From positions 1 through 34,631 of the forward strand of contig CAICTM010001188.1 in NCBI GenBank assembly GCA_903772945.1: a DNA stretch of 34,631 nt. Direction: 5' to 3'. The translations under genes and the position numbers were made by a program. The notes below the pieces were generated by a model. It worked only from the letters and a program-made list of their open reading frames with translations, did not search any database and was not told the DNA's origin. The stretch comes from Seminavis robusta. Lineage: Eukaryota; Bacillariophyta; Bacillariophyceae; Naviculales; Naviculaceae. Below are positions 18,537 to 27,068 of this stretch, piece by piece (positions within the stretch are counted from its first letter, which is position 1; each line of letters begins with the position of its first letter).

Positions 18537-19556
18537 TTTCTACAGTACAACACTCGCACCATACTCTGATACGATCCCACAAACTCTTCGAAATGAACGA
18601 CACTACCCTTGATTCGATTCGGTCATACTGTATTGGATACAAAGATTTCGTGTGGCATTATCGGTAGTTTGTGGCATGCCTCCTCGCAGTAGCGCTGCAA
18701 AGTCGTGTTGATTCGGTATTCCTCTTGTGCGATCCAAATCGACCCGTTGAAAGGCTTCCTGGGCCAACAAGACTTGATAGCTAGCACTTCCTGGACATCA
18801 GATTGAGTATGAATAGCTAGTCCCTTCCAATGCGTCTTGTATCAAACAGTGACAAATCTCCTCTCTCCACCGAGGTTCCCAATACAAGTAGAATGTAAGA
18901 GAATGGTACCAAAAACCCAATGGAATTGCCGACATGCACGGCATAGTAGAAGAAAGATTGGGGGAGATGCCAGTGGTTGAAGTGGGAATACAATATTTAG
19001 ATCCAAACAAGGAGGGCATGCAGCGATGCCAGTGGATTGTACCGTATGGTACTTGGTTACTGTGGTAGCATTCTTTGTGGTGGCCTTTGTTGTAGTAACA
19101 TGTCATTCTCCTTTTCGATGAAAATCCGGACAAGAAGTACCGTAGAAAACCAAACCAAACCAAACCAAACTCGATCGTAGCTGCACCCACCAACAAGCAA
19201 GCCACACCCATTCTCTGCTCTTTCAGATTCCCCGCTGCTCTCCATTCCTCCGAAAGAAGAGACCATGGTGTATTATTATGTACCGGTAGGGCCTGTGGTG
19301 AGCCTGGTTGAATAGTCTGTCTATAGCAACGATGCCATCGAAACGAAGTACATGTCAATGCATCGTGGAACCCAGGCGTGGAAATTGAGGAAGATCTGAT
19401 TGGATGTTTCCCAGTTGTTCCGCGGATCCTCGCCCTCGAAGGCATTGAAGTTCGAAGAACAGAAACAACAGCAAACTTACTGGATGTCGAACGCCCTCCA
19501 CAAACAACACACAAAAACGATTATACATTCCCTCAAATCAAGTAAGGTAACTGACC
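18537..19556. other. Upstream region of the DUF6824 gene
   Basis: About 1 kb without a supported gene. A 238-codon minus-strand frame (18798-19514) is present but has no domain, has unlikely Trp/His/Cys composition, and covers what should be the promoter and leader of the plus-strand gene. A run of (ccaaa)n lies at about 19153-19170. The A/C-rich segment just before ATG 19557 looks like a 5' leader. Confidence 0.45.
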
Positions 19557-21341
19557 ATGGAATCTCCATCCGTCTCACCGTTACCATTTGCCTTGGATTC
19601 CATCAGCGTCGCAACGGCTGCAACTACCAGTACGAGTGTCAGTACGCTATCGCAGAGCCAAGACGACCACAATAATAGCGATCAACTCTTATTGCAAACG
19701 CAATTACAAGCAGATGACGGTTTGATGATTGACACGGTCGAATTGGAATGGGACGACAAGGCGCCGGCTCCATGTGTTTCGCCCGATGAAATCGAGTCGT
19801 TAATGGCCCATCAAATGAGTGCGCTGTCGGTCGAAGATCGCGACAAAGTCTATCACGATTTGTACGGCATTACCCCGGCATTTACCGAAACTCCCGAATT
19901 GCTCCAAGCACGGCTCGCAGCCATGGAAGACGAATTGGAACAATTGCACGATATTCCCGCCTACGATATGGCCGTCTTGTTGGATCGCGACTATGTCACC
20001 AAGGATGAATTTCGACTGCGATTTTTACGTGCCGACCTGTTGGACGCCAAGAAAGCGGCGCATCGCATGGCCCGGCATTTCAAGGCTAAAATGGATTTGT
20101 TTGGACGCGACAAATTGGTCAAGGATATTACCCAAGACGATCTCGATGACGCCACACTAGCAGCGCTATACAGTGGCTACTGTCAATTCTTGCCACTCCG
20201 CGATCGCGCCGGTCGCATGGTCCATGTCCAATTCGTGGTACCCCCCACCATCGATTTGGAAACGAAACTCAAGATTGATTTTTACATGGTCATGGTCAAA
20301 TCGGAAGATATCGAAACGCAACGCAAAGGATGTGTCGGAATTCGTTACTTTAATGGACAATGGTTACAGGCACAACAACAACAACAGGCACAACCACAGG
20401 AGCAACAACCACAGACCAATAATTGTCTTTGGCAGGCACCGCAGTTATTGACGGCACTGCCCCTGCGGCCATCGGCCATGCATCTCTGTCATGATTCCAA
20501 ATCCATTTGGTCGCCCGTATTTGCCGTCATGAAGTATGTACTGGGCTATTTTGTCCGCAATCGAACCCGAGAACATTATGGAACGCACGAACACAACTTG
20601 TTTCAGCTACAGACATACGGCATAATAACTTCGCCCAGTTGTTTTCCATTGGATCTGGATGGAAAGATTCTCTTGGAATATCATCACGAACTGTGGCGAA
20701 AACGACGCAATCTAGAACGATTGCGAGAAGAAAAATTAGTGCAAAAGGAACAGCAACAGGAAGAAGAGGAAGAGGATGTCAATCCACAAGAACAACAATC
20801 ACAACCCACACCTGCTGACACTAACAACGATACCAAAAACAAAAAGAACAAATCTACCGTCGTCGATCCAGAACCATTCTCCATTGCCGGACAGAACGAT
20901 GTCTTGCTGGGCCGTGGCAAACGTTTCTATGAACACTCGGGCAATATTCGCTTTCGATACATGGTCGAACATCAAGCGGCAGATTACAATGCCACTGCGT
21001 CGGCATCGGCCAAGAAACGCATCACTTCGGATATTGTTGCCAAGATCCATCAGACTGGGGGACGATTCCTCAAGGACGATCGAGATGCGGGATGGATTGA
21101 AGTGGACGATGAAACGGCACGGCTCAAAGTCAGTCATGTATTTCGCAACATGCGATTATCCAAACACAATAACAACAATACTGCTGCATGTAGCAACAAT
21201 CATCATGAGAACAACAACAAGGGAGCCAGAACCAAACGAGCACGGGAGGAAGATGTCAGCAGTAAAAAGACCGCCACTACCACAGCTAGTACGACCAGGG
21301 AGGAGGTCTCATCATTCAAGGAAACCAAAGAGGATTTCTAA
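19557..21341 (+). CDS. DUF6824-type domain protein with an N-terminal helical domain
   Basis: 594 residues, no introns, ATG 19557 to TAA. Residues 1-75 are Ser/Thr/Gln-rich and acidic. Residues about 80-215 are helical: ELLQARLAAMEDELEQL, then FRLRFLRADLLDAKKAAHRM and ARHFKAKMDLFG. The FLRAxxLDAxKAAxRM pattern resembles the CRAL-TRIO (SEC14) N-terminal helix seen in many diatom proteins. A following region (about 215-380, with FLPLRDRAGRMVHVQF and YFNGQWLQ) may be a diverged lipid-binding-like fold. After Gln/Glu and Lys/Asn linkers comes the DUF6824 signature at about 447-545: NDVLLGRGKRFYEHSGNIRF, then KKRITSDIVAKIHQTGGRFL and RLKVSHVFRNMR. The domain is abundant in stramenopiles and its function is unknown. 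The C-terminus is basic with KRAREE and may be nuclear. The SEC14 likeness is inference; the DUF6824 call is strong. Confidence 0.88.
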   Translation: MESPSVSPLPFALDSISVATAATTSTSVSTLSQSQDDHNNSDQLLLQTQLQADDGLMIDTVELEWDDKAPAPCVSPDEIESLMAHQMSALSVEDRDKVYHDLYGITPAFTETPELLQARLAAMEDELEQLHDIPAYDMAVLLDRDYVTKDEFRLRFLRADLLDAKKAAHRMARHFKAKMDLFGRDKLVKDITQDDLDDATLAALYSGYCQFLPLRDRAGRMVHVQFVVPPTIDLETKLKIDFYMVMVKSEDIETQRKGCVGIRYFNGQWLQAQQQQQAQPQEQQPQTNNCLWQAPQLLTALPLRPSAMHLCHDSKSIWSPVFAVMKYVLGYFVRNRTREHYGTHEHNLFQLQTYGIITSPSCFPLDLDGKILLEYHHELWRKRRNLERLREEKLVQKEQQQEEEEEDVNPQEQQSQPTPADTNNDTKNKKNKSTVVDPEPFSIAGQNDVLLGRGKRFYEHSGNIRFRYMVEHQAADYNATASASAKKRITSDIVAKIHQTGGRFLKDDRDAGWIEVDDETARLKVSHVFRNMRLSKHNNNNTAACSNNHHENNNKGARTKRAREEDVSSKKTATTTASTTREEVSSFKETKEDF

Positions 21342-21776
21342 AGGAAAGCCATAATTCTTGATCTTGGAACAATGCTACTAATAACGAAACAACCACACCA
21401 AGACATCTACACAAGTATTAGAGACGATCAATCAAGGCAGTTCGGCCTACCCGCGAAGACCTCTGCTACCGTAAGCAGAGCCAGCCCATCTCACTACTAG
21501 CTAGCTAGAGTAGCTATATTGCTCTACATCGAGTCAGATTTGAGTCCCTCTCCTTTATGGCTCGAAGTCTTGTGCAGAACCTGCGTAGGAACCTTTGCCA
21601 AGGAGCTTAATAACTAAGTCGCCATCGTGTAGACTATCCAAACCTGTGCGCTTGACAGCTGTGTAGCATCCAAGTGGGATCATCTCGTGCATTTTGTATC
21701 AACCTGCTCATAAGAATCAAACCGTTCACACTCCGTCTTTCTAATTTTTGAAAGAACTTGGCCAAATCATGAAGTT
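21342..21776. other. Intergenic, no gene recognised
   Basis: 435 bp between the 3' end of the DUF6824 gene and the 3' end of the hydrolase pseudogene (convergent). A GCTAGC tract with agtagctata lies near 21499-21517. Otherwise nothing is recognised. Confidence 0.45.
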
Positions 21777-22615
21777 TCAGCAGCCAGTGTCCTCGAGATC
21801 GTAAAAGTCAAACTGTGGAACGTCATCTCCCAACCAAACCTTCTCCAAGGGCACCTTGGACGTTTCTCGTACGCAGCTGCAGCTGTTGGAACCCACCACT
21901 ATCCTGAGCTTTGTCAAACGATCGGCCGAGGCTTGGGCGTCATAAGTCAACCAATGCTTCCAGCCCAACACATTGAAGTTGTTGTCATACGGTAGGCTGC
22001 AATCAAGCCACCGTTTTCTTCACTGTAGTAGGGAGCTTGGTACATGACTGCCTTGTCATCGATAGTGCTGCCACAAACGAGAATGATGGGACTTCCTCTG
22101 GGAGCAGCATTCTCCGCAAGAGCCACGAGCTTGGCGGTGGCTTCCGGGCCTCCATAAATGGCCTCTGCCATTGGAGGATCGTGCAACTATGCAAGGAGCC
22201 GCTCTTGGAGACTGGCATTGTCAACCACGGCGGCTGTCACGTACCCCGAGGAGGCACATATACCAAATCCAGAAAGTTTGGTCTTGTCCACATCGTCCCG
22301 ACCGAGCATGCACTTGGCTGCAGACTGGATATCCGCAGTCTTGACAGTTGGGTCTACAATGAATCTTTTACGAGCTTCCGTCGAAGCACTGCTTTCACCC
22401 CAACCAGTAAGGTCAAAGGCTAACGTAACCATGGCACGAGCAGCCAGCTCATGGGCATAAGTGCCTGACATTTGTTCGTTGACAGTTAGTTGTCCAGGCA
22501 CCGGTCACAATCGCAGCGCGAAGGGGTGATTCATCACTACTAGTAGTTCCCGGTTTGTATATCGTTCCCTTGCGTTCCAAATATCGCTGTCAAAGGAAAC
22601 AGTCTCCGTGGCAAC
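21777..22615 (-). pseudogene. Alpha/beta-hydrolase (dienelactone-hydrolase-like) pseudogene
   Basis: Fragments of one alpha/beta hydrolase lie in order on the minus strand but in different frames. They include AAIVTGAWTT (about 22510-22540), EQMSGTYAHELAARAMVTLA and FDLTGWGES, then GFGICASSGY (the nucleophile elbow, with Cys at the catalytic position). Further on are LHDPPMAEAIYGG, YDNNFNVLGWKHWLTYDAQ and PQFDFYD. The same order is typical of the family. Lesions: an in-frame TAG at 22187-22189, where relatives have Trp in a PWLHD motif; a one-base frame change near 22490-22497; another near 21990-22010; and probably one near 22580. The C-terminal part is also shortened. So it is a decayed gene, not a multi-exon one: no splice signals explain the breaks. 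Confidence 0.8.
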
Positions 22616-22771
22616 CGAGTCCAATGAGGGAGTGTTTTGCAAGTTCTCTTTTCGATACTAGCTAACTAGTTTCAGAATCTCTGCTTGCACAATTGGATGT
22701 TAAACTTTATAGCTTGATGGCATGGTTGGTTTCACACACATGTATGTGTCTCTTGTTACCTCCTGTCTCCA

Positions 22772-23623
22772 TCAATTGTCCTGTTGCAGAGTACGCCAAA
22801 GGGACAATTCTTCAGATCCCCCGCCCTGTACGTTGTCCTTTTTAGGAATGTCCAATGTTGCCACAGCCCAAGCTGATGCCATGGCAATCCCAAGGATTTC
22901 CAGGGCAAACTTCGTTGAAATGTGATGCAACGGTATGTCAAAGCAGCAAGAGTAAAACCCAATAGTGATCCACCATGCCCCGTGAAGAACGATCAGTGCC
23001 AAGCTGGCAATAAATGCCATACCGCTGGTTGGATCATACACCGAATACGACATCATGAGTGCACATCCAAATCCAGAAAATGCCAGAATGGCATGGAATC
23101 TCCTTTGTACCACATGTGCCAGCATCATCGAGTGAGGTACCATGATGATGGTCTGAAGAAAAAAGGCCAATGCAATGCCACGTCGCCAAGAGTCGGGTGG
23201 GAGCCGCCCCTTGGACTCCAGCATTGCCAGGACTCCAACATGGAAAAAGGACAAAATGATGACCATGTGATCTACAGAAGTGTCAAAATGTCCTTTTTGA
23301 AACAGTCCCAAAGTTGTTTGCCCAATTAGTACGGGGAGCAAGGCAGCAGCAATCCAAAAGCCAAAGAGAAAGAGAATGCGCTTGTCTTTTTCGGGGACAT
23401 GAGCTTCCATAAATGACTTTCCAGGAGGGAGATTGTTGGCCCGGTGATAGGATAGAAGAGCCACTGTCAATGCCCCAATGGCATAGACCAAACCAGGTAC
23501 TACATGACCCAAAATCGTCGCTTCTCTTCCTGTAATCAGATTCCAGGTGGGGGGCATGTATGCATAGTTGGTATCCATGTCCATGTCCATGTCCATGTCC
23601 ATGTTGAGCATATCCATACACAT
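22772..23623 (-). CDS. TMEM45/DUF716-like seven-helix membrane protein
   Basis: 283 residues from ATG 23621-23623 to stop 22772-22774. After an unusual N-terminus (alternating Met-Asp, residues 8-17) and MPPTWNLITG comes the family-like start ATILGHVVPGLVYAIGAL, with the GHxxPG motif of DUF716/TMEM45 proteins. Seven hydrophobic segments are visible, near residues 36-58, 83-105, 117-135, 150-170, 178-197, 206-232 and 240-260. Conserved-looking polar groups lie inside or between helices (SVDHMVIIL, MVPHSMMLAHV). The C-terminus is short and acidic to polar. TMEM45 proteins are membrane proteins of uncertain role. The Met-Asp run is encoded by an (atggac)n hexamer microsatellite and may be length-variable. 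The family call rests on topology and the GHxxPG motif. Confidence 0.75.
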   Translation of the reverse strand: MCMDMLNMDMDMDMDMDTNYAYMPPTWNLITGREATILGHVVPGLVYAIGALTVALLSYHRANNLPPGKSFMEAHVPEKDKRILFLFGFWIAAALLPVLIGQTTLGLFQKGHFDTSVDHMVIILSFFHVGVLAMLESKGRLPPDSWRRGIALAFFLQTIIMVPHSMMLAHVVQRRFHAILAFSGFGCALMMSYSVYDPTSGMAFIASLALIVLHGAWWITIGFYSCCFDIPLHHISTKFALEILGIAMASAWAVATLDIPKKDNVQGGGSEELSLWRTLQQDN

Positions 23624-24011
23624 GGTTCAATCAAAAGTTTTGAGATTGGAGGTGTGGACTGTGATCACAGGTACTAAGCACAAATTGTGAGGAATTCTGG
23701 CCAGCTAGCTGAGCTACTGAGTCTTATGACTCAGTAGCTGGTGTCCTTCCCTGTCCGGTACCACTGTAGGTACGCTAGCTTCTCAGATGCCAGAGCCCTT
23801 CCCTGTCTGGTACCTTTGGGCGCTTGCGGCGGGTTGCCAGACGATAGATGCTCCATTGATTTCACCAAACCACGTTTTTAATCGGGAAACGTCCGTTGCC
23901 TGGGCAACGCTACTCCAATTCACGACTGTAAGCAAGTTTGACTGTGACACGCAAGCCAGTCCCAGTTGTCGCTGCGGTCCCATGATCACAAGGGGGGAAC
24001 GCCTTGATCTG
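23624..24011. other. Intergenic with a perfect hairpin
   Basis: Includes the promoter side of the TMEM45-like gene. A perfect 12-bp inverted repeat with a 4-nt loop (agctactgagtc, ttat, gactcagtagct) lies at 23712-23739. A plus-strand 80-codon frame at 23787-24029 has no recognisable feature. Confidence 0.5.
23712..23739. repeat. Perfect 12-bp hairpin
   Basis: Arms agctactgagtc (23712-23723) and gactcagtagct (23728-23739) around loop ttat. Each arm contains a TGAGTC/GACTCA half, the sequence recognised by AP-1-like bZIP factors in other eukaryotes. It lies about 90-115 bp upstream of the TMEM45-like start codon. Regulatory use is inference. Confidence 0.7.
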
Positions 24012-24367
24012 CAAGGTCACGAAACGTGACTAAAAACTTAGTTTCACCGTTTTCTTAGTTTCACCGTTTCTTAGTTTAACGGAAATTCCCGATTTCCGTG
24101 AAACTAACTCACTATGTTGAAACTAACTCAAAAACGGTGAAACTAACTCAGAAACGGTGAAACTAACTCAAAAACGGTGAAACTAACTCAAAAGCGTGAA
24201 ACTAAGTACAATCGGTGAAACTACCACAAAAGCGTGAAACTACCCCAAAAGCGTGAAACTAGCCCAAAAAGCGTGAAACTAACCCAAAAAGCGTGAAACT
24301 AACCCAAAAGAGTGAAACTAACAAAAGGGTGAAACTAACACCTTTTAAGTCCCGTTTCGGGACCTTG
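24012..24367. mobile_element. MITE-like element: TIRs with hairpin tips around a GTGAAACTAAC array
   Basis: The ends are inverted repeats of about 24 bp. The left end reads caaggtcacgaaacgtgact and then aaaa. The right end, reverse-complemented, reads caaggtcccgaaacgggact and then taaaa. CTG flanks both sides (24009-24011 and 24368-24370), a possible 3-bp target duplication. Inside are 13 plus-oriented copies of a unit of about 19 bp, with core gtgaaactaactcaaaa, from about 24098 to 24340, and 3 inverted copies at about 24037-24078. The orientation switches at an 8-bp-arm hairpin (acggaaat, tcccg, atttccgt; 24079-24099). Each TIR tip is also a hairpin (gtcacg-aaa-cgtgac and gtcccg-aaa-cgggac). 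There is no coding capacity, so it is non-autonomous. Superfamily is unassigned. Confidence 0.75.
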
Positions 24368-24370
24368 CTG

Positions 24371-25293
24371 AGACACTCACTCAGATTGGATTCGATTCGA
24401 ATGAAGCTTGCCGTACCAGGCGAGTGCCTCAAACCAACTCGGAATGATGCATTGCTTGTTCCCTCGACCAACAGATCTTATCTTCAAGTAAGTTATCACC
24501 AGCACACAAGAACAGGTGGTTGCGAGAGATTGAGGTCGGTCTAGCGCAGTTGAAGGTGGTTAAAGTTGGTGGCGGTCAAGGTGATCTATTCTATTGAGAA
24601 AGGTGGGTTAGGCAACGTTGGTTTGAGCCCCCCCCCCAGGTAGCCATCAAGCTCACACCTAATTTCTTCCCAGAACGACAAGTTCTGGTTCCCAAAAAGA
24701 CAAAACTGTGATGCCACCAGGAAGAAGAAGAGCAGCATCATGAGACAAATCATGCTCTCGGTTGCTGGCCTTGTTTTGGAAATAGCCCTCAACTTGGTTA
24801 GGGCCCTTGTGAATTTTGTTTGGATGTTTGTCTGTTTGTCCGTTTGTCCGTTTGTGTGTCACAGTTTTTAGCCGTAATCCTAATAATGGTAGCCTAGCCA
24901 AATGCAAATTGCAAAAGAGGAACAAATAATAGAGTATGTAGCTAGCTACTGGCTAATTGGCACTGTACCATAGCTCCCAAGCAGCCAACTGATCATTACC
25001 TAGCTAGCTAGTAGCAGAGCCTAATATCTTACCTAGCTAGATAGCTACCAAAGCAGCCCACTGTTTATTACCCAGCTAGCTAGAAATGGGCTCTATCCAG
25101 CTAGGCAGCAGTAGCAGAACTAGCTAGCTTGGCAACACATTGTTTCCAACCAGCCGAATGATTCCAAACTCGTTGAGGGCTCATGCCTTCGGCAGCCTCA
25201 ATTGGGGTGGAAATTGATTGATTGGAAGAGAGAAACCTGCGGTACACAGAAGCATTTTGTAAACAGCTCTAATGGGTTACGGTATATAAGTTA
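24371..25293. other. Intergenic, repeat-rich
   Basis: About 920 bp without a supported gene. It holds a C10 run (near 24631-24640), a short (gtttgtcc)n microsatellite (about 24828-24855) and a dense series of CTAGCTAGCTAG palindromic tracts at about 24940-25125. It ends at the left terminus of the mariner element. Confidence 0.5.
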
Positions 25294-25420
25294 CCCTTCC
25301 CTTTGCTCGGAAAAATACCCCCTCCGTCAAACGTGCAAAAGATTTAACGGGCGTCTGGGCGATGGAGAGCAAGTTTTGACCTTAGAATATAACATGTTTT
25401 GTTAAATCTAAGCTGATCTA
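25294..25420. repeat. Left terminal inverted repeat of the mariner element
   Basis: Pairs with 29846-29970 in inverted orientation. The outer 26 bases are exact; the inner parts match in blocks, with indels. The inner end is approximate. A short internal inverted repeat (gatttaac and gttaaatc) is also present and could be a transposase-binding or subterminal site. Confidence 0.8.
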
Positions 25421-25475
25421 GAGTGTCGGCAGTCACCACCAATTTAACACAAGACAACAGCACAATGGCGTTCGA

Positions 25476-27068
25476 TCAATCGTCTTCCTCCGCTTCTTCC
25501 AGCTCTCGCACAACCTCTTCTTCGACTACAAACAGTTGTTCTTCTTCATCCGCGGGCGGTTCGTCTTCATCGTCTGGAGCCTGAATCACAATTGGCACCA
25601 TTACCTTTTTTCGAGCACTGTCCACCAACGAATTGTCACCATTGCCTGCGACGATGAGACGAAGGACCTTGTCCCAGCGTTTGTACACATTTCGAAATGG
25701 ACGATTGGAGTCATAGGTTTCCCATGCCTCCATCACGGTTCGAGCCAGAGCCTCTGCACTAGTCTTTGTGCGTCTTCGGTGGAGCTTTTCGACGTGATTC
25801 TGCAAACCCATCCAAACACCAAGATCAAGAAGATTGGTTTCCGGACTCCTTGGGATTTGGTGCTCTACTCGGATGTTATATTCTGCTTGCAGTGCATCAA
25901 CATATTGTTTGATACAGTCCTTGGTTCCATGGCCGCCTGCGTTGTCCATGACAAGAACAATTTCTTGGTTGAGCGGAACCCAATCATATGCGTCACGGAT
26001 AGCCTTGCCGATAATCAACATGTGTTCAGCCATGAATTTGGAATCACAAGTTACGTCCTGCTCATATTCATCTCCTTTACGGCGAACAAAAGCCAAGTCA
26101 ATGTGATCCATTTTGAGTGGAATTTCTCGAGTGAGTCCCTTCCTGAATCGTCCTCTCTTGTTGCCAAGAACTTCCTCCGTTTCTGCCATGGTGAACCATT
26201 TCTTTTTGCCTGTCACTGGATGATGCTTTGCATATCTCAAAACCAGGCGATCTCGTGTGTCTTGATCGATATCCCAGTCGAGTTGGCCTTGCACCGCATC
26301 CAAGAGCTCCGCCACGGTCATGTTGTTTTGGTGAAGAGACCTCCAGGAGTTGTGAATCTCTTTGTTGACCGTGTAGTTGTCGACAATTTGCTTGAAGAAT
26401 GTCGATCTTTGGCTTATCTTTGTTTCACTCACTCGTTTCATCATTATCTTTCCATCAAAGTTTTTGTCAGGATGAGGGCAAGCAATTACGCCCATGAACA
26501 TGACTTTTTTGGTGAAGCGACGACTCGCCAGTCTTCGAGGTGGATAGAGCTCATTGATAGACATTGCCTCTCCAGGTTGCTGCGGAAGAACCTTTCTTTT
26601 GCGCCTCTTTGATACCATATAAAACCATTTTTCGTCAAGGAAGATGAAATATGGTGGACCGGAATGAGGTTCGCGATAGTCGACCTCTTCATCGTCAGAG
26701 TCAAAACTATCTGCGGCCCGAAGAGCCGCTCCAGCAAGGTAATGTTGCTCCAGCTCCCTCAATCGCTGTTGTGCCCACTCTAACCTCGCTTTCTTCTTCT
26801 CTTCAGTCAACAAAGGTCTTGAGACGGTGCTTTTGGCTGATCCTTTCCTGTTTTTGAACCACTTTCGGAATTGCCATGCTGTGAATCGCTTGTCCAAATG
26901 CAATGTCTCATCAGCTGCTTGCTTCGAAAGTTCAACCATCTTTTCAGACGTCTCAAACGTAGGAAGCTTCATCGCCAGCCTCCTCTTGTGTCTGAGCTCT
27001 TCGGAAGAGTTTAAGCAAGAGCCCTGGATTAGCCTCTTCGAACTGGTCAAGGTAAGCAGATCCATCAT
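25476..27068 (-). CDS. Mariner-like DD39D transposase
   Basis: 530 codons from ATG 27066-27068 (a further ATG at residue 33, near 26972, could be the functional start). Residues about 60-110 hold a region that reads like the second half of a mariner DNA-binding domain: KGSAKSTVSRPLLTEEKKKA, then RLEWAQQRL. The catalytic core shows FLDEKWFYM (first Asp, D145), VMDNAGGHG (D375) and PRSPETNLLDLGVW (D415). D375 and D415 have 39 residues between them, the DD39D spacing known from plant-type mariners, and the DEKW and SPxxNxLDLG motifs agree. The interval D145-D375 is longer than usual, with a linker including HNSWRSLHQNNMTVAELLDA. The C-terminus is very acidic. All three catalytic Asp are present and there are no stops, so the enzyme could be active. 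Confidence 0.9.
   Translation of the reverse strand: MMDLLTLTSSKRLIQGSCLNSSEELRHKRRLAMKLPTFETSEKMVELSKQAADETLHLDKRFTAWQFRKWFKNRKGSAKSTVSRPLLTEEKKKARLEWAQQRLRELEQHYLAGAALRAADSFDSDDEEVDYREPHSGPPYFIFLDEKWFYMVSKRRKRKVLPQQPGEAMSINELYPPRRLASRRFTKKVMFMGVIACPHPDKNFDGKIMMKRVSETKISQRSTFFKQIVDNYTVNKEIHNSWRSLHQNNMTVAELLDAVQGQLDWDIDQDTRDRLVLRYAKHHPVTGKKKWFTMAETEEVLGNKRGRFRKGLTREIPLKMDHIDLAFVRRKGDEYEQDVTCDSKFMAEHMLIIGKAIRDAYDWVPLNQEIVLVMDNAGGHGTKDCIKQYVDALQAEYNIRVEHQIPRSPETNLLDLGVWMGLQNHVEKLHRRRTKTSAEALARTVMEAWETYDSNRPFRNVYKRWDKVLRLIVAGNGDNSLVDSARKKVMVPIVIQAPDDEDEPPADEEEQLFVVEEEVVRELEEAEEDD

Noticed and set aside
18798..19514. 238-codon minus-strand open frame
   Set aside because: Improbable composition, no domain, and lies over the expected promoter and leader of the DUF6824 gene.
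23787..24029. 80-codon plus-strand frame starting MPEPFPVWYL
   Set aside because: No domain, ends inside the TIR of the adjacent element, no supporting promoter or homologue recognised.
24293..24544. 83-codon plus-strand frame (MKLTQKSETNKRVKL...)
   Set aside because: Begins inside the repeat array of the MITE-like element; no sign of a real gene.
25536..26612. 358-codon plus-strand open frame
   Set aside because: Antisense of the transposase, which has clear DDE motifs on the other strand.
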